DNA of 64,000 bases from an uncultured Verrucomicrobia subdivision 3 bacterium. GTDB lineage: Bacteria; Verrucomicrobiota; Verrucomicrobiia; Limisphaerales; UBA11358. Location of the stretch: assembly GCA_903922735.1 (NCBI GenBank), contig CAIXUZ010000020.1, positions 84,551 through 148,550 of the forward strand, read 5' to 3'. The notes under the pieces were generated by a model. That model searched no databases, was not told the DNA's origin, and saw only the letters and a list, made by a program, of their open reading frames with translations. Positions 1 to 9,636 of this stretch are shown here, piece by piece; position 1 is the first letter of the stretch; every line of letters begins with the position of its first letter. The position numbers and the translations under genes were made by a program.

Positions 1-3
1 GCG

Positions 4-372
4 TTGCCGCCGTGTCACACGATGTTTCAGTTCTTCGTGCAGGACGGTGAGTTGAGCTGCCAGCTTTACCAGCGCAGCGCGGATTTGTTTCTCGGCGTGC
101 CGTTCAACATCGCCAGCTACGCGCTGCTCACGCGCATGGTGGCGCAGGTGTGCGACCTGAAACCGGGCGATTTCGTTCACACCTTCGGCGACCTGCATCT
201 CTACGCGAATCATCTCGATCAGGCTAAACTCCAGCTCTCGCGCGAATTCCGTCCGCTGCCGCAGATGAAGCTCAATCCGGCGGTGAAGAACATACACGAC
301 TTCCAATTCGAGGATTTCACGCTGGAAGGCTACGACCCGCATCCCGGTATCAAGGCGCCGATTGCGGTGTGA
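4..372 (+). CDS. thyA: Thymidylate synthase, C-terminal part (gene truncated by window edge)
   Basis: Translation contains [39 protein letters not shown] and HLYANHLDQ, typical of ThyA; open at 5' window edge. Confidence 0.95.
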   Translation: MPPCHTMFQFFVQDGELSCQLYQRSADLFLGVPFNIASYALLTRMVAQVCDLKPGDFVHTFGDLHLYANHLDQAKLQLSREFRPLPQMKLNPAVKNIHDFQFEDFTLEGYDPHPGIKAPIAV

Positions 373-447
373 TTTTTATGAAGCCACAGAGACACAGAGA
401 ACACAGAGGGGAAAATGGTGGCCGTGCGCAAGCACCTCTGAGCCTCG

Positions 448-1059
448 GTGGCAATGTTTGACATGAAACACTTCAAAGCCATCGCCGCGATGTCGTTGAA
501 CCGGGTGATCGGTGCGGGGAACAAGATTCCCTGGCATCTGCCGGAGGATTTCAAGTGGTTCAAGCGGATGACCTCGGGCAACGTGGTGATCATGGGGCGG
601 AAGACCTTCGAGAGCCTCGGCGGCAAACCGCTGCCCAACCGCATCAACATCGTCTTGAGCCGGCATCCGGGGCGGTTGCAGGCGAGTTTGCCGGAGGTGT
701 TCGGTCAGGCCTGGGTCGGGCGCGGCAAGACGCATTTTCCCGATAAGCCGACCCAGTTTGAACTGCCCAAGGTCGGCGGCGCGGCGACGGTGGACCTGCG
801 CATCATCAAAAACGTGCTGAAGCTCGACCCGGCCAGCTCGCCGTTGGAGTTTTATATCGCTGGCGGCGCGCAGATTTACAAAAAGGCGCTGCCGTTCTGT
901 TCCGACCTTTACCTGACGCTGGTGAAGCGCGAGGTGGAAGGCGACGCGTTTTTCCCGCCGTTCGAGGACAAGTTTGATCTGGTGGAAACCATTCGCGATG
1001 AGCCGGAGTTCAAGATTCTGCATTACCGGCATAAGGCGCTGTTTGAGCTGGCGGCATAA
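448..1059 (+). CDS. folA: Dihydrofolate reductase (start probably the internal ATG near 463)
   Basis: AIAAMSLNRVIGAGNKIPWHLPEDFKWFKRMTSGNVVIMGRKTFESLGG...YIAGGAQIYKKAL; next to thyA. Confidence 0.93.
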   Translation: MAMFDMKHFKAIAAMSLNRVIGAGNKIPWHLPEDFKWFKRMTSGNVVIMGRKTFESLGGKPLPNRINIVLSRHPGRLQASLPEVFGQAWVGRGKTHFPDKPTQFELPKVGGAATVDLRIIKNVLKLDPASSPLEFYIAGGAQIYKKALPFCSDLYLTLVKREVEGDAFFPPFEDKFDLVETIRDEPEFKILHYRHKALFELAA

Positions 1060-1060
1060 G

Positions 1061-1127
1061 GTTGGAGTTCAAGCTTTAGCTTGTTTCGCCTTGCCCCTGG
1101 CACGCAAGCTGAAGCTTGAACTCCAAC
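1061..1127. repeat. Imperfect inverted repeat GTTGGAGTTCAAGCTTTAGCTTG / CAAGCTGAAGCTTGAACTCCAAC
   Basis: 23-nt arms (1061-1083, 1105-1127), 22/23 complementary by eye. Confidence 0.9.
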
Positions 1128-1130
1128 AAA

Positions 1131-1162
1131 AAAACGGCGGACTGTTGCCAGTCCGCCGTTTT
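1131..1162 (-). terminator. Rho-independent-like terminator between convergent folA and rpsA (probably bidirectional)
   Basis: AAAACGGCGGACTG-TTGC-CAGTCCGCCGTTTT perfect 14-bp stem with A/T flanks, just 3' of the rpsA stop. Confidence 0.85.
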
Positions 1163-1179
1163 GAATTTGATGACTAGAA

Positions 1180-2853
1180 TTATTCCTTGTCGGTGACCTT
1201 GACGTCGTCGAGCGCGTCGAAGGCGTGCTGCAGGGCGACCAAGTCTTCGCCGGGCTTGAGCGCGTCGAGGATTTTCTGCTCTTCCTTGAGCTGCTCGTCG
1301 GAGTAGCTGGCGGCCTTGATGGACAGACCGATGCGGCGTTCGTTGCGGTCGATTTTGACCACGCGGGCGCTGACATCTTGGCCGACCTTGAGGACGTTCT
1401 TGATCTTCTCCACGCGTTCTTCGCTGATCTGCGAGATGTGGACGAGGCCGTCGATTTCGTGCTGGAGGCCGACAAACGCGCCGAAGCTGGCGAGCTTGGT
1501 GACTTTGCCCTGCACGAGGTCGCCGACTTTGTAGAGCGTCTCGATCTTTTCCCATGGGTCGATTTCGAGTTGCTTCATGCCGAGCGCGATGCGCTGGGCG
1601 CCCTTGTCCACTTCGAGCACGGTGGCTTCAATCTCGTCGCCCTTCTTGAGCATTTCGCTCGGGTGATTGATCTTGCGGGTCCAGGACATGTCGGAGACGT
1701 GCACCATGCCGTCGATGCCTTCTTCCAGTTCGACAAACGCGCCGTAGCTGGTGAGGTTGCGGACCTTGCCTTTGACGCGTTCGCCCACTTTGTATTTGGC
1801 GTCGGCGGCGTCCCACGGATTGTTTTCCAGCTGGCGGATGCCGAGGGAGATTTTCTGCTCGTCGCGGTTGATCCCGAGGACGACCGCTTCGATTTCCTGG
1901 TCTTGCTTGAGGACGTCGCTGGGCTTGGCCACGCGTTTGGTCCAGGAGAGTTCGGTGACGTGCACGAGGCCTTCCACGCCGGGTTCGAGCTGCACAAACG
2001 CGCCGTAAGGCACGAGGCTGACCACCTTGCCCTTGACCTTGGTGCCGATCGGGAACTTGGTTTCAATCTGGTCCCACGGATTGGCCATCTTCTGCTTGAG
2101 GCCGAGGCTGACGCGTTCCTTTTCCTTGTTCACGTCGAGGACGACCACGTCGATTTCCTGACCAACTTTAAGGAGTTCCGACGGATGGCCGAGGCGGCCC
2201 CAGCTCATATCGGTGATGTGGAGCAAACCGTCGAGGCCGTTCAAATCGATGAACGCGCCGAAATCGGTGATGTTCTTGACCGTGCCCTTGCGGATGTCGC
2301 CCGGGGTCATGTCGGCCAGCAGCTTGCCGCGCTTCTCGTTGCGCTCGGCCTCGATGAGTTCGCGGCGGGAGAGCACGATGTTCTGGCGTTCCTGGTTGAT
2401 CTTGACGACCTTGAATTCGTAGCTGTTGCCGACGAACGACTGGAGATTCTTCGGGGTGACCACGTCGAGCTGCGATGACGGCAGAAACGCCTCGACGCCG
2501 ACATTGACGATGAGACCGCCTTTGACCACTGCCGTGACCTTGCCGGTGACGCGGCCGCCTTCATTGCAAATCGAGAGGATGCGCTCCCAGTTCTTCTTGA
2601 ACTCCGCCTTCTGGTGCGAGAGGACGACGGTGCCTTCCTTGTTTTCGAGTTTTTCGACCAGCACATCGATCTCGTCGCCGACTTTGACGGCGGCGGGTTC
2701 GAGAAATTCATTGAGCGGGACGATGCCTTCGCTCTTGTAGCCGATGTCCACGAGGACTTCCTTGGCGCGAACTTCGATGATGGTGCCTTTGACGATCTCG
2801 TTTTGGGTGACGAGCTTGGTGCCCTGTTTCAGGGCTTCTTCCATGGTTAACAT
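1180..2853 (-). CDS. rpsA: 30S ribosomal protein S1 (multiple S1 domains)
   Basis: Repeated S1 motifs (KGTVKNITDFGAFIDLNGLDGLLHITDMSW, KGKVVSLVPYGAFVQLEPGVEGLVHVTELSW etc.). Confidence 0.95.
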   Translation of the reverse strand: MLTMEEALKQGTKLVTQNEIVKGTIIEVRAKEVLVDIGYKSEGIVPLNEFLEPAAVKVGDEIDVLVEKLENKEGTVVLSHQKAEFKKNWERILSICNEGGRVTGKVTAVVKGGLIVNVGVEAFLPSSQLDVVTPKNLQSFVGNSYEFKVVKINQERQNIVLSRRELIEAERNEKRGKLLADMTPGDIRKGTVKNITDFGAFIDLNGLDGLLHITDMSWGRLGHPSELLKVGQEIDVVVLDVNKEKERVSLGLKQKMANPWDQIETKFPIGTKVKGKVVSLVPYGAFVQLEPGVEGLVHVTELSWTKRVAKPSDVLKQDQEIEAVVLGINRDEQKISLGIRQLENNPWDAADAKYKVGERVKGKVRNLTSYGAFVELEEGIDGMVHVSDMSWTRKINHPSEMLKKGDEIEATVLEVDKGAQRIALGMKQLEIDPWEKIETLYKVGDLVQGKVTKLASFGAFVGLQHEIDGLVHISQISEERVEKIKNVLKVGQDVSARVVKIDRNERRIGLSIKAASYSDEQLKEEQKILDALKPGEDLVALQHAFDALDDVKVTDKE

Positions 2854-3177
2854 AACTTAACGGTTTTGAACTGCGGGAGGCTTTGGGTTCCGGAAGGAAC
2901 TTGAAGACTCCATTGCCTAAACTAACAAACGCTGCGGAGCAACGGAGGTTAAAGGTTAGGTTGTTGGTTTAACGACTTTTCTCAGCCTCATACGAACATC
3001 CGCACACGCGGCGTTCAGGCAGGATGGAAAATATGAAAAAAGCCATGAATAGCAAGCCGAATCCGACCGATTCGAACGATATAATGGCAAGGGGATCGCA
3101 TCGGTTCTGGATAGGTTCTCCGACTTTTAAGTCCGGATTCAATTTGCCGGTTGCGGCGGCGGCCGATTTCGTAGATT

Positions 3178-4734
3178 TTGTCGCGCGTGAAAATTCAACG
3201 CGCATTGCTTTCCGTTTCCGACAAAACCGGCCTCGTGGCCTTCGCTCAAATCCTCGCCGCCCAGGGCGTCGAACTCATTTCCACCGGCGGCACCGCCAAG
3301 GCGCTCCGCGAAGCTGGCCTCGTGGTGAAGGACATCAGCGAGCACACCGGCTTTCCCGAAATGCTCGACGGTCGCGTCAAAACCCTGCACCCGCTCGTTC
3401 ACGGGGGGTTGCTCTTCATCCGCGGCAACGCCACCCACGAAGCGGCGGTCAAACAACACTTTATCAAGCCAATCGATCTCGTCGTCGTGAACCTCTATCC
3501 GTTCGAGGCTACCGTCGCCAGGCCGGACGTGAAGCTGCACGATGCCATTGAAAACATTGATATCGGCGGCCCTTCGATGCTCCGTAGCGCGGCGAAAAAC
3601 CACGACAGCGTAACCGTCATCGTTGATCCGTTGGATTACTCCGAAGTGGCGCAACAAATTACTGCGACTGGCAATACGACGCTGGAGTTGCGCCGCAAAT
3701 TATGTGCGAAAGTCTATGCGCGCACCGCCGCCTACGACGCCGCCATCGCGGCGCATCTGCAAAAGGAATTCGCCGCCGACAAGTCCGCGCTGCCGCCGGT
3801 GCTGACGATTTCCGCCCCCCTGGCGCAGCCGTTGCGCTACGGCGAGAATCCGCACCAGACCGCCGCGCTCTACGGCAAGTTTCACGAATTCTTCAAACAG
3901 CTTCACGGCAAGGAACTTTCCTACAACAACATTTTGGACCTCACTGCTGCAACCGCGCTCATCGCGGAGTTCCGCGAGGACGTGCCGACGCTGGCGATTT
4001 TGAAGCATACGAATCCGTGCGGCGTCGGCCAGGGCGCTAATCTGCGCGAGGCGTGGGACAAGGCTTTTGCGACGGACAAACAAGCACCGTTCGGGGGCAT
4101 TATCGCCGTGAATCAAACGCTCGACGGTGCGTGTGCCGAGGCGATTGTGGAGATTTTCAGCGAGGTCATCGTCGCGCCGGAATTTTCGGCCGAAGCGCTG
4201 GCGGTTTTACAGAAGAAAAAAAACCTGCGCCTGCTCCAAATCCAGAAATGCCCGCTGTCCGCGCAGCCGTGGGACGTGCGCAGCGTCGGCGCAGATTCGT
4301 TCCTGCTCCAGCAGCGCGATTTGAAAGTGACGACGGCCGCAGATTTGAAAATCGTCACGAAACGGCAACCCGCCGAGGCGGAGCTGAAGGCGATGCTGTT
4401 TGGCTGGCGCGTGGTGAAGCATTTGAAATCCAACGCGATTCTTTACGTCGGCGCCGGTCGCACCCTCGGCACCGGCGCGGGCCAGATGAGCCGCGTGGAT
4501 TCCAGCCGCATCGCGGTTTGGAAGGCGGGCGAGGCCAGGCTGCCGCTCGCTGGCAGCGTGGTTTGCAGCGATGCGTTCTTTCCGTTCCCCGACGGCCTGC
4601 TGGCGGCGGCGGATGCCGGTGCGACGGCGGCGATCCAACCGGGCGGTTCGGTGAAGGATGCGGAAGTCATTGCGGCGGCGGATGCACGCGGGATGGCGAT
4701 GGCATTCACTGGCGTGCGGCATTTCCGGCATTGA
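3178..4734 (+). CDS. purH: Bifunctional AICAR formyltransferase/IMP cyclohydrolase
   Basis: [41 protein letters not shown]...[10 protein letters not shown]...[11 protein letters not shown]. Confidence 0.95.
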   Translation: MSRVKIQRALLSVSDKTGLVAFAQILAAQGVELISTGGTAKALREAGLVVKDISEHTGFPEMLDGRVKTLHPLVHGGLLFIRGNATHEAAVKQHFIKPIDLVVVNLYPFEATVARPDVKLHDAIENIDIGGPSMLRSAAKNHDSVTVIVDPLDYSEVAQQITATGNTTLELRRKLCAKVYARTAAYDAAIAAHLQKEFAADKSALPPVLTISAPLAQPLRYGENPHQTAALYGKFHEFFKQLHGKELSYNNILDLTAATALIAEFREDVPTLAILKHTNPCGVGQGANLREAWDKAFATDKQAPFGGIIAVNQTLDGACAEAIVEIFSEVIVAPEFSAEALAVLQKKKNLRLLQIQKCPLSAQPWDVRSVGADSFLLQQRDLKVTTAADLKIVTKRQPAEAELKAMLFGWRVVKHLKSNAILYVGAGRTLGTGAGQMSRVDSSRIAVWKAGEARLPLAGSVVCSDAFFPFPDGLLAAADAGATAAIQPGGSVKDAEVIAAADARGMAMAFTGVRHFRH

Positions 4735-4811
4735 AATCCGGCTTGCGAGGACGCTCGCCCCGCCCTGTCCGGTTTCAAAAAACATCACGCGAAACAAAAT
4801 CGCAAGGTTGT

Positions 4812-5201
4812 TTATTTCACCAAACAGTAAATCAGAAAGAATTGAAAGCCGGTGACGAGGATCAGCAGCAGCCAGACAGAGAGTTCGCGGAGGCGCAGGC
4901 CGCGCTGCTTCGGGGCGGCCAGCCAGAACTGGATTTTGGCGGAGCCGAAGGAGAGGATGTCCCCGTTGCGAAGCCGCGCGGCGGTTTGCGGCTGTTCGTT
5001 GATGGCGACAAATGCATCCGAGATGGTTTTTACGGTGAAGCCTTCATTTTTTTGGACTTCCAGAACCAGGTGATTGTCCCAGACGCCATCATCGTCCATC
5101 TGCAATTCATTGCCCGCCGCCCGTCCGATGCGGAATGGAAAACGGCGGACAACGTGAACGTCACCCGCCGTTTTTCCGGAGAGGATGCAAATCTGGACCA
5201 T
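4812..5201 (-). CDS. FHA-like domain protein with C-terminal transmembrane helix
   Basis: FRIGRAAGNELQMDDDGVWDNHLVLEV...RLRNGDILSFGSAKIQF resembles FHA; hydrophobic C-terminus LSVWLLLILVTGFQFFLIYCLV; start abuts the export-protein gene. Confidence 0.65.
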   Translation of the reverse strand: MVQICILSGKTAGDVHVVRRFPFRIGRAAGNELQMDDDGVWDNHLVLEVQKNEGFTVKTISDAFVAINEQPQTAARLRNGDILSFGSAKIQFWLAAPKQRGLRLRELSVWLLLILVTGFQFFLIYCLVK

Positions 5202-5845
5202 CAGAATGCGCGGCGCGTGACTTCAATCTGATCGCCGGGATAAACCTGGGGATCCGGAGCCTCGCCGTCGAGAATGGTGTTGCAGTTGAGCTTGAAGCGC
5301 TGGCCGTTGGCGCGGGTGAGGATGACTTTTTTGCGGTTGGCAAAGTCGGTGAAGTCGCCGGCGGAGGTGATGGCTTTGGTGACGGTGATTTGACCGACAT
5401 AAATCTGACGGCCGGGGGATTTGATTTCGCCGCGGACGTAAAAGACGCGGTCGCCGGTTTTCACGGTGACGGTGACGTGGGTGTAATGATTGGGAACGTA
5501 AAGGTTATGAATGGCCTCTTGCAATTCACCAGCGGTTTGACCGGCCGCCTTGACCCGGCCAATCAGGTCGAGGTTGATCGTGCCGTCTTCCTTGATGGAT
5601 TCTTCGTGCGGGGCGATGATTTCCGGCAAGCCGTCCAGGAGCACGGTAATCGTATCGCCAACATGCAATCGGGCAACTGCGGGGTCGCCGGGGTAATTGG
5701 CGGAAGGCGGAGCCATGACGGCGGTGTTGTCGGTGCTGGCACAGCCTGAAAAGAGGATCGCGAGCAATGGCAGAATCAGCAATTGGCGGTGAGGGTAAAA
5801 CCGAAACATTTTTGATTTCATCTGCGATAAACGTATTTGGCTCAT
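5201..5845 (-). CDS. Polysaccharide export lipoprotein (Wza/SLBB family)
   Basis: Lipobox-like LLAILFSGCAS; LHVGDTITVLLDG...GTINLDLIGRVKAAGQTAGELQEAIHNLYVP. Confidence 0.85.
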   Translation of the reverse strand: MSQIRLSQMKSKMFRFYPHRQLLILPLLAILFSGCASTDNTAVMAPPSANYPGDPAVARLHVGDTITVLLDGLPEIIAPHEESIKEDGTINLDLIGRVKAAGQTAGELQEAIHNLYVPNHYTHVTVTVKTGDRVFYVRGEIKSPGRQIYVGQITVTKAITSAGDFTDFANRKKVILTRANGQRFKLNCNTILDGEAPDPQVYPGDQIEVTRRAF

Positions 5846-7998
5846 GTGACTCGGGTAATATTTTTTCCAGTGGTGCCAGCGGGCACGGCGGCGGCTTCCT
5901 GTTCGCCGGTGCGGCTGTAATAGTAGTCGTGGTAGTAGCCGCTGTAGTAATAATAGCCTTCGTCCTGTGACATGTTGATGTTGTTAAGCACGATGCCGAC
6001 GAGATTGCCGCCGACTTTTTCAATCATCTGCTTGGCGCGGACGGTCATCGGTTGCGGATAGCGGCGGTATTGGACCACTTGCATGACGAGGTCCACTTCG
6101 CTGGCGAGAATGGAAGCGTCGCTGACGCCGAGAATGGGCGGAGAATCAAAAAAGATAAAATCATACCGCTGCTTGAGCTCCGCAATCATTTCCTTCATCT
6201 GGGCGGAGCCGAGAATACCCATAGAGCTGTTGGGTAATTTGCCGCTGGCCATGAAGTCGAGGTTGGGTACCGACGTGGTCTGGACAACTTCGGCAATGGT
6301 GTTTTGCTTAAGCAGGTAATTCGTCAAACCGAGGTTGTTGGCCACCTTGAAAAGTTTGTGCATCGTGGGACGCCGCAAGTCGGAATCCACAATTAAAACC
6401 CGGTTGCCGGCCTGGGCGAAGACGGTGGCCAGATTGATGGTGGTGGTGGATTTGCCTTCGCCGGCGCCGGCGCTGACGACGACGATGGTGTTGAATTTTT
6501 CATCCTTGCGGGAGAAGAGGAGGTTGGTGCGTAGCACTCGGTAGGCTTCGGCGTGCTTGCTCTCGGTTCCTTCTTCAACCAAATAGCCAATGTTTTGAGG
6601 TATGACGCCGAGCACCGGCGCTTGGAACATGCGTTCCACGTCGTCAATTGTTTTTACGCTGGTGTCGAGATACTCGATGAAAAATGCGAGGCCGACGCCC
6701 ATGATCAGTCCGAAAATGAGGCCGAGGACGATATTCACGGTCTTGTTGGGCTTGACCGGTGACTTGCCGGGTTCGGCGTTGTCAGTGATTTGAACCATGA
6801 ACGATTTGGGCATGGCGATGTCGAGTTCCTCCGCCTTGATTTTCGAGTACAGTAATTTGTGCATGTCCCGGCGTTGTTCCAAATCCCTTTTGGCGTCGTA
6901 GTAGGGCTGGTTCTTGGCGGCTTCCATCAAGTCCTTGGCCTTGGCTTCCTCAACTTTCAGGGACAGGGCGTCCAAGGCGGCCTTCTTGGAATGCACCTGG
7001 CTGGTGAGACCGATCATGATGCCGGCAACGCAGTCGTCAATCTGCCGGTTCAAGGTGTCAATCAACGTGTCCACGCGGGCGACATTCAGGTTGTTGGTGG
7101 CATAGTCAATGACTAGGGCTGCCCGTTTGCGCTGCGCCTCATGAAATTGGTCGAGCATGCTGGACAGAGCCGGATCGGGGTAAGCTCGGGGCAAAACGTC
7201 GCGCAATTTCATCTTGTCCTGCGCCTTTAGTTCGTCCAGCAGCGACAGGGATTCCTTGTAGTTGTGTTCGCCATCCAGCATTTCCGCGTGGATTTTTTGC
7301 AGCTCGGCGTCGTTGAGGGTCGGGGTTGGGCCGGCGGCATTGGCTGAATTTTCATTGATGCCGAGTTCATGGCGCAGTTTGTCCACCCGCTGCTGGGTTG
7401 CCTGAATCTGTTGTTCCTCTTGTTGATATTGTTCCTTTAATGCTTCCAGCCCTTTGGATACGACCTGTTGTCGTGACTCAATCCGATAGGTCTTATAGGC
7501 GGCGGCTATGGCGTTGGCCAGCACGGAGGCTTCCGTGGCGACATCGCTGTAAACCGTGATGGCGATCAGTTTGGTGTTGCGCACCGGGGCGAGGCTCATG
7601 CGTCCCTTGAGGATGGCCATGGTTTCAGGCGTCTTGAGCGTTTCGCCGTTAAAATATTTTTTGCCCCATTCGACGTTCAGATTCATGGCGCTGATGACAT
7701 TGCTCAGCACCAGCTGCGACTGCATGATTTCAAATGTCGTCTGGATGAAATAGGGGTCATACGGCATCATGGAAGGCGTCAAAGCGCTGGATCCCAAGGT
7801 GTCGGTAAAGTCATTTTCCACCTTGATGCGGCAGGTGCTCGCGTAGGATTCCGGCAGGATGAAGGTCACCGCCGTGGCAATGATGGCGGTGATCAGAAAG
7901 ACCGTAATAATGATCGCCTTGCGAATGCGGATGACGCGCCAGTAATCCAAAAAATGCAGCCGGGCTTCCGGCGCCGTGAGAGTTTTTTCTTGATCCAT
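5842..7998 (-). CDS. Wzc-like polysaccharide biosynthesis tyrosine autokinase (BY-kinase)
   Basis: N-terminal Wzz-like domain; Walker motifs VVSAGAGEGKSTTTINLA and VLIVDSDLRRP; C-terminal Tyr cluster DEGYYYYSGYYHDYYYSRTG. Confidence 0.92.
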   Translation of the reverse strand: MDQEKTLTAPEARLHFLDYWRVIRIRKAIIITVFLITAIIATAVTFILPESYASTCRIKVENDFTDTLGSSALTPSMMPYDPYFIQTTFEIMQSQLVLSNVISAMNLNVEWGKKYFNGETLKTPETMAILKGRMSLAPVRNTKLIAITVYSDVATEASVLANAIAAAYKTYRIESRQQVVSKGLEALKEQYQQEEQQIQATQQRVDKLRHELGINENSANAAGPTPTLNDAELQKIHAEMLDGEHNYKESLSLLDELKAQDKMKLRDVLPRAYPDPALSSMLDQFHEAQRKRAALVIDYATNNLNVARVDTLIDTLNRQIDDCVAGIMIGLTSQVHSKKAALDALSLKVEEAKAKDLMEAAKNQPYYDAKRDLEQRRDMHKLLYSKIKAEELDIAMPKSFMVQITDNAEPGKSPVKPNKTVNIVLGLIFGLIMGVGLAFFIEYLDTSVKTIDDVERMFQAPVLGVIPQNIGYLVEEGTESKHAEAYRVLRTNLLFSRKDEKFNTIVVVSAGAGEGKSTTTINLATVFAQAGNRVLIVDSDLRRPTMHKLFKVANNLGLTNYLLKQNTIAEVVQTTSVPNLDFMASGKLPNSSMGILGSAQMKEMIAELKQRYDFIFFDSPPILGVSDASILASEVDLVMQVVQYRRYPQPMTVRAKQMIEKVGGNLVGIVLNNINMSQDEGYYYYSGYYHDYYYSRTGEQEAAAVPAGTTGKNITRVT

Positions 7999-8078
7999 AT
8001 ATCTAAAAAATAATGGGAGCCTGCTTTAGACTAGGCTCCCAACGTTGTGTTCAAACCATATCGAGTTTTAACTTCCGC

Positions 8079-9515
8079 TTAATAATTTGCCCCAAAACCG
8101 GCATAAACCCGGTTGCGTGAATAGTCGCGGCCGTTAATTCCCGAGGTCAGGTTGTCGAAGTTATAGCCAATGTCAGCCGAAAAATGGGTGCTGATTTGAT
8201 AGCGCAAATTGACGCTGAGACTGAAATCTGTGTCGGTAACACTGTCGCTGACTCCGCCCTGATAGGTTGAATATTGGCAGCGACCGATGATGGTGCCCAG
8301 CAATCGGGCGGTGATCTGGTGATTGAGGCTCGCGTAAATCACGGAGCTTTCTTGATATTGCGTCAGCGAACCGGTGACGGAGTTGACCGATGCTATATCG
8401 GTGGCATTGATGTCATGCGTGAATCCAAGCTGAACGTAGCTGCCCGGGCTGTAGGTGTAACTCAAGGACAAATCCGCATAGGGCGAGAGCGAAGTCGTTG
8501 CTTGCAACGGATCGTTGTAGCTGTCCGTGTAAGAAACACCGCCCTTGACGGAGCCGCTCAAGCTGGCGGTGAATTGATGCTGCAGACCGAGGTAAGCGTA
8601 GTGGGTATCGCTGTTGCGGGAATCGCTGCGATATACAACGGATCGGGCGGAAGAGTTTTTATCAACATAGTTGAAAACCCCGATCGGCTCATTTCCTAAA
8701 TAGTTGGCCCAACTAAAATTATATCCAATAAAGCCCATGGTCTCCGGTTGAAAATGCCACTGTAAATCCAGGGATATATTCTGCTCGCTGCGGTTTAAAA
8801 GCCCCGCCATGCTGGCTGTTCCTGACAGGGCTTGAAAACCGTAACCACCCGGAGTGCTCGTCGGCATCACTGAATATTTGCCCGAAGAAACTGTTCCGCC
8901 TAACGTTGTTCCTTTGTTGTCGTAATCGTAAAAACTATTGCCATAGCTGAGCGAAGTGCTGAACAGGCGGGTCCACTCCGTGCTCAAAGTGGCGGTGGCG
9001 TGATTGGCAAAATTATTGCCCGAAACACGGTAGGGCACCCCGTTCGGGGCTGACGCGCTTACGGGGCCAAGTAGTTCCGGCTCCTGTCCACGGGACGCGG
9101 TGTCAGAAACAGTTGCTTTCCAACGCTGGTTGAAAGCGTGATCCAGCCAGAGATTTAACTGGTGGGTCTGGTCAAACGGATTCATGCCTGCCGCATCCCG
9201 GTCTTGATAATAATAAAGCCCGTAAGTGTAGCGCAGTCCAAAATCGGTTTGTTCCATCGGGACATGCAGGGAAATCGTTGGCGAAAGCTCCACTCCGAAG
9301 CTGCCTTTCCCGGCGCTGGAAATATTATAATTGTCGTCGTAAAATCCGCGGAGTGAGGCGGACACATTCCATGCCTTGGGCGAAATAAGATCCGGGCCGG
9401 CGGCCATTGCTGTTTGCAACCCGGCCAAACCCGCCGCCAACATTCCGGCAGAGACAAAGATTTTCTTCATAAAAACTAGATTTTCTTTTGACCGTGCGTA
9501 GCCGTTGCCATTCAA
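8079..9515 (-). CDS. Outer-membrane beta-barrel protein associated with the exopolysaccharide locus
   Basis: Signal peptide; alternating aromatic beta-strand patterns ending in ...YAGFGANY; upstream of the BY-kinase gene in the same orientation. Confidence 0.7.
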   Translation of the reverse strand: MNGNGYARSKENLVFMKKIFVSAGMLAAGLAGLQTAMAAGPDLISPKAWNVSASLRGFYDDNYNISSAGKGSFGVELSPTISLHVPMEQTDFGLRYTYGLYYYQDRDAAGMNPFDQTHQLNLWLDHAFNQRWKATVSDTASRGQEPELLGPVSASAPNGVPYRVSGNNFANHATATLSTEWTRLFSTSLSYGNSFYDYDNKGTTLGGTVSSGKYSVMPTSTPGGYGFQALSGTASMAGLLNRSEQNISLDLQWHFQPETMGFIGYNFSWANYLGNEPIGVFNYVDKNSSARSVVYRSDSRNSDTHYAYLGLQHQFTASLSGSVKGGVSYTDSYNDPLQATTSLSPYADLSLSYTYSPGSYVQLGFTHDINATDIASVNSVTGSLTQYQESSVIYASLNHQITARLLGTIIGRCQYSTYQGGVSDSVTDTDFSLSVNLRYQISTHFSADIGYNFDNLTSGINGRDYSRNRVYAGFGANY

Positions 9516-9636
9516 AAAACGCTTATGGTCGAATTGTGTTGAAGTCTAACAGTCAGCCAAGCATCCCGTCAAAATATATTTACCGCGTTATCTTGCCACA
9601 TTAATCCTTGTTGATTGATGCATTAATTCAACCCCG

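Noticed and set aside
1225-2478. 417-aa ORF antisense to rpsA
   Set aside because: Mirror ORF created by codon bias of rpsA; composition is that of a reverse-complemented S1 protein
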